Source of the DNA: Arthrobacter sp.
GTDB lineage: Bacteria; Actinomycetota; Actinomycetes; Actinomycetales; Micrococcaceae
Assembly (NCBI GenBank): GCA_030147325.1
Contig: JASLAA010000034.1
Coordinates: forward strand, 1-7,157
DNA length: 7,157 nt
Direction of reading: 5' to 3'
The notes below the pieces were generated by a model. That model was not told the origin of the DNA and ran no database searches. It saw only the letters and a list, made by a program, of their open reading frames with translations. The translations under genes and the position numbers were made by a program. This document shows, one piece after another, positions 4,893 to 7,157 of the stretch (positions are counted from its first letter, which is position 1; every line of letters starts with the position of its first letter).

Positions 4893-5822
4893 TCACACAC
4901 TCCTGAGATTGATTCGGGCAAGACCCTCGGTGACGACCTCTCCGAAGACCTCGTCCGGGTCCAGCCGCCTCAGCTCCTCCGCCAGGCAGTCGCGCAGCCC
5001 ACGCCTCGGAAGGGAGATGCGCTGGATCGGCTGATTCGGCTGGGTCAGTTCGGCGACGTCGTGCCCGGGCCGGTGCAGCTCGATGTCTCCACCGCTCCTG
5101 GACAGGAGCACGCGCTTGAGTCCGGTACCGGCCGGCCCGGCGGTGATCGTGACCGGAGCGTCCAGCGCCTTGGAGAGCCAGCCAGCGAGGAGCACCGTGC
5201 TGGGGGAGTCGGAGGCCCCCTCGACGGTGATCGCCGTGACGGGCTGGTCCCCCTCCAGCTGGTCGAGGACCGCCGCGAGCTGAATCCGCCAGTTCGTCAA
5301 GCGGGTCCAGGCCAGGTCGGTGTCACCCGCGGTGTAGGTGCTGCTGATGTTGAGCAGCGCTGCCGTGGGGTCCTCCTCGTTCGCGGAGTCGGTGATCCTG
5401 CGGTGGGCGATACTGCCGATCGAGGTCTGCGCAGCAGCTGTCGGGACTCCGTGCGGCCACCAGGCGACGATAGGAGCATCCGGCAGGAGGAGCGCCGAGA
5501 CCAGCGACTCGTTCTCGTCGGAGAGATCGCCGTAGCCGCGCAGGACGATCACCTCGGAGGCACCGGCGTCACCGCCCACGCGGATCTGCCCGTCGAGGCG
5601 GGTGGGTTCGTCCCCGGACCCTTCGGCGAGGACGATGATCCGGCAGGGGTGCTCCCGGCTCGCCTCGTTCGCGGCGTCGATGGCCTCCTCCTCGAACCCT
5701 GAACGGGTGATGACGACGAGGGTCAGCACCCGACCGAGGGCAACCACGCCGCCGCGGTCGCGCAGGGCCATCAGTTCCTTCGACACCTTCGAGGTGGTGG
5801 TATCGGGAAGCTCTACGATCAT
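4893..5822 (-). CDS. opcA: Glucose-6-phosphate dehydrogenase assembly protein OpcA (309 aa)
   Basis: OpcA is a non-catalytic partner of glucose-6-phosphate dehydrogenase. In cyanobacteria and corynebacteria, proteins of this family are needed for assembly or full activity of Zwf. Visible family traits are the N-terminus MIVELPDTTTSKVSKEL, a Rossmann-like stretch CRIIVLA (60-66), the hallmark DAPIVAWWPHGVP (115-127), DLAWTRLTNWR (169-179), and a C-terminal ECL-like segment LRDCLAEELRRLDPDEVFGE (276-295). The length is normal. The start is ATG 5822, which overlaps the zwf stop by 4 nt (ATGA). The stop TGA (4895-4893) is 4 nt before pgl. This spacing implies translational coupling and balanced production of Zwf, OpcA and Pgl. 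No enzyme motif is seen, consistent with a structural role. The assignment rests on recognised motifs and context. Confidence 0.94.
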   Translation of the reverse strand: MIVELPDTTTSKVSKELMALRDRGGVVALGRVLTLVVITRSGFEEEAIDAANEASREHPCRIIVLAEGSGDEPTRLDGQIRVGGDAGASEVIVLRGYGDLSDENESLVSALLLPDAPIVAWWPHGVPTAAAQTSIGSIAHRRITDSANEEDPTAALLNISSTYTAGDTDLAWTRLTNWRIQLAAVLDQLEGDQPVTAITVEGASDSPSTVLLAGWLSKALDAPVTITAGPAGTGLKRVLLSRSGGDIELHRPGHDVAELTQPNQPIQRISLPRRGLRDCLAEELRRLDPDEVFGEVVTEGLARINLRSV

Positions 5823-7157
5823 GGCCTTCTCCAGGTTCGTCCATCGGCTGCGAGCAGCTCGTCAGCGGATGCGGGGCCCCAGCTGCCGGGCACATAGGGT
5901 TCGGGCCGGCCGTCGAGGGACTCCCAGTACTTCTCGAACGGATCGAGGATCTTCCACGACAGCTCCACTTCCTCCTGGCGGGGGAACAGCGGCGGCTCAC
6001 CGAGGAGGACGTCCAGGATGAGGCGCTCGTAGGCCTCCGGGCTGGACTCCGTGAAGGAGTGCCCGTAGCCGAAGTCCATGGTGACGTCGCGGACCTCGGT
6101 CTGGGTGCCGGGCACCTTGGAGCCGAACCGGATGGTCACGCCCTCGTCCGGCTGGACCCGGATGACGACGGCGTTCTGGCCGAAATCCTCCTCGTTGTGG
6201 TCGCGGAACAGCAGGTTGGGTGCCCGCTTGAACACCACGGCGATCTCCGTGACCCGACGACCCAGCCGTTTGCCCGCGCGCAGGTAGAACGGCACTCCGG
6301 CCCAGCGGCGCGTGTTGATGTCGAGGCGGAGCGCTGCGAAGCTCTCCGTCGTGGACCCGGACGGTATGCCGTCCTCTTCGAGGAAGCCGTTCACCCGCTC
6401 GCCGCCCTGCCAGCCGGCCTCGTACTGCCCGCGCGCTGATCGTCCCGTGAGGTCGGCGGGCAGGGTCACTGCAGCGAGGACCTTCTCCTTCTCGGTCCGG
6501 AGGTGATGGGCGTCGAACGAGATCGGTTCCTCCATGGCCGTGAGGGCGAGCAGCTGGAGCAGGTGGTTCTGGATGACATCGCGGGCCGCGCCCACGCCGT
6601 CGTAATACCCCGCCCTGCTGCCGATCCCGATGTCCTCCGCCATGGTGATCTGGACGTGGTCCACGTAGTTGGCGTTCCACAGGGGCTCGAAGAGCTGGTT
6701 CGCGAAGCGCAGTGCCAGGATGTTCTGGACCGTCTCCTTGCCCAGGTAGTGGTCGATCCTGAACACGGCGTCCGGGGGGAAGACCTCCTCCACGATGCTG
6801 TTCAGCTCCCGTGCCGATGCGAGGTCGTGCCCGAAGGGCTTCTCGATCACCACGCGGCGCCACTGGCCGTCGGCCGGCTGCGCCAGTCCGTGCTCGGACA
6901 GCTTCTGGCACACGGACTCGAAGGCGTTGGGCGGGATGGACAGGTAGAACGCGTGATTGCCACGCGTCCCCCTGCTCTGGTCCAGCTCCTCGATGCACGC
7001 CTTCAGGTTCCTGAAAGCGTCGTCGTCGTCGAAGTTGCCCTGCACGAAACGGATGCCGGCGGAGAGCTGCTCCCAGACCGTCTCGTTGAAGGGCGTGCGG
7101 GCGTACTGGGTCACCGACTGCTTGACCTGCTCGACGAAGTCCTCGTCGCTCCACTCG
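5819..7157 (-). CDS. zwf: Glucose-6-phosphate 1-dehydrogenase (C-terminal 445 residues, 5' end off-window)
   Basis: Zwf oxidises glucose 6-phosphate to 6-phosphogluconolactone while reducing NADP, and is the entry step of the oxidative pentose phosphate pathway. The frame is open to the right edge (first whole codon GAG at 7156-7154, reading EWSDEDFVEQVKQS). The in-frame GTG at 7114 is therefore an internal Val, not the start. With homologues near 510 residues, about 65 N-terminal residues are missing, including the Rossmann GxSGDL NADP motif. Visible blocks are FVQGNFDD, NHAFYLSIPP, VVIEKPFGHDL, the substrate and catalytic motif FRIDHYLGKE (6763-6734, with the conserved Asp-His), RFANQLFEPLWN, ITMAEDIGIGSRAGYYD and GAARDVIQNHLLQLL. 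The PFYLRAGKRLGRR segment and the C-terminal VPGSWGPASADELLAADGRTWRRP also match. Its stop overlaps the opcA start by 4 nt. The promoter is outside the window. Confidence 0.96.
   Translation of the reverse strand, partial: EWSDEDFVEQVKQSVTQYARTPFNETVWEQLSAGIRFVQGNFDDDDAFRNLKACIEELDQSRGTRGNHAFYLSIPPNAFESVCQKLSEHGLAQPADGQWRRVVIEKPFGHDLASARELNSIVEEVFPPDAVFRIDHYLGKETVQNILALRFANQLFEPLWNANYVDHVQITMAEDIGIGSRAGYYDGVGAARDVIQNHLLQLLALTAMEEPISFDAHHLRTEKEKVLAAVTLPADLTGRSARGQYEAGWQGGERVNGFLEEDGIPSGSTTESFAALRLDINTRRWAGVPFYLRAGKRLGRRVTEIAVVFKRAPNLLFRDHNEEDFGQNAVVIRVQPDEGVTIRFGSKVPGTQTEVRDVTMDFGYGHSFTESSPEAYERLILDVLLGEPPLFPRQEEVELSWKILDPFEKYWESLDGRPEPYVPGSWGPASADELLAADGRTWRRP

Noticed and set aside
4889..4921. 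Earlier ATG start for pgl at 4921
   Set aside because: It would overlap opcA by 29 nt and add residues not expected in the family; ATG 4888 has a Shine-Dalgarno and near-abutting spacing.
4761..5702. 313-codon plus-strand frame opposite opcA and the start of pgl
   Set aside because: It is antisense to two well-recognised genes and has no recognisable domain or start signal.
5997..7154. 385-codon minus-strand frame overlapping zwf in another phase
   Set aside because: The translation is Arg/Gly/Pro-rich with no domain, while the zwf frame carries every G6PDH motif across the same span.

Overview
The window is a GC-rich chromosomal segment with strong G/C preference at third codon positions and frequent GTG starts. 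Gene content and protein sequences fit a high-GC Gram-positive (Actinobacteria), most likely order Micrococcales and perhaps a relative of Arthrobacter (Micrococcaceae). The genus is an inference from remembered sequence character and gene order, not from a search. All coding sequence is core metabolism or secretion. I see no mobile element, CRISPR array, tRNA or rRNA gene, defence system or broken gene.

Layout. Positions 2-196 (+) are the last 64 codons of an Fe/Mn superoxide dismutase. A 284-bp spacer follows, containing a strong hairpin, a second smaller hairpin and a weak promoter candidate. A compact forward cluster then runs gap (481-1491), pgk (1504-2763), tpiA (2876-3691) and secG (3744-3995). 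It encodes three consecutive enzymes of triose metabolism in glycolysis and gluconeogenesis, plus the small SecYEG translocase subunit. A large perfect hairpin at 4017-4054 sits between this cluster and a convergent reverse-strand cluster, and it can end transcription from either side. The reverse cluster, in its own 5'->3' order, is zwf (5' end beyond the right edge), opcA and pgl. It encodes glucose-6-phosphate dehydrogenase, its assembly/activator protein, and 6-phosphogluconolactonase, which together form the oxidative entry to the pentose phosphate pathway.

How the genes work together. Zwf with OpcA oxidises glucose 6-phosphate to 6-phosphogluconolactone and makes NADPH. Pgl hydrolyses the lactone. 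Carbon returning from the pentose phosphate pathway as glyceraldehyde 3-phosphate enters the TpiA, Gap and Pgk steps encoded next door. The reverse genes are tightly coupled: zwf and opcA overlap by 4 nt (ATGA), and opcA and pgl are 4 nt apart. The forward genes are close enough for one transcript, but two signals suggest uneven expression within it. One is a 17-19 bp hairpin in the pgk-tpiA gap. The other is an extended -10 promoter motif buried in the last codons of tpiA, just before secG.

No undescribed system was found. The points worth a second look are regulatory: the sod-gap leader, the pgk-tpiA hairpin, and the A/T-ending codon run at the end of tpiA.
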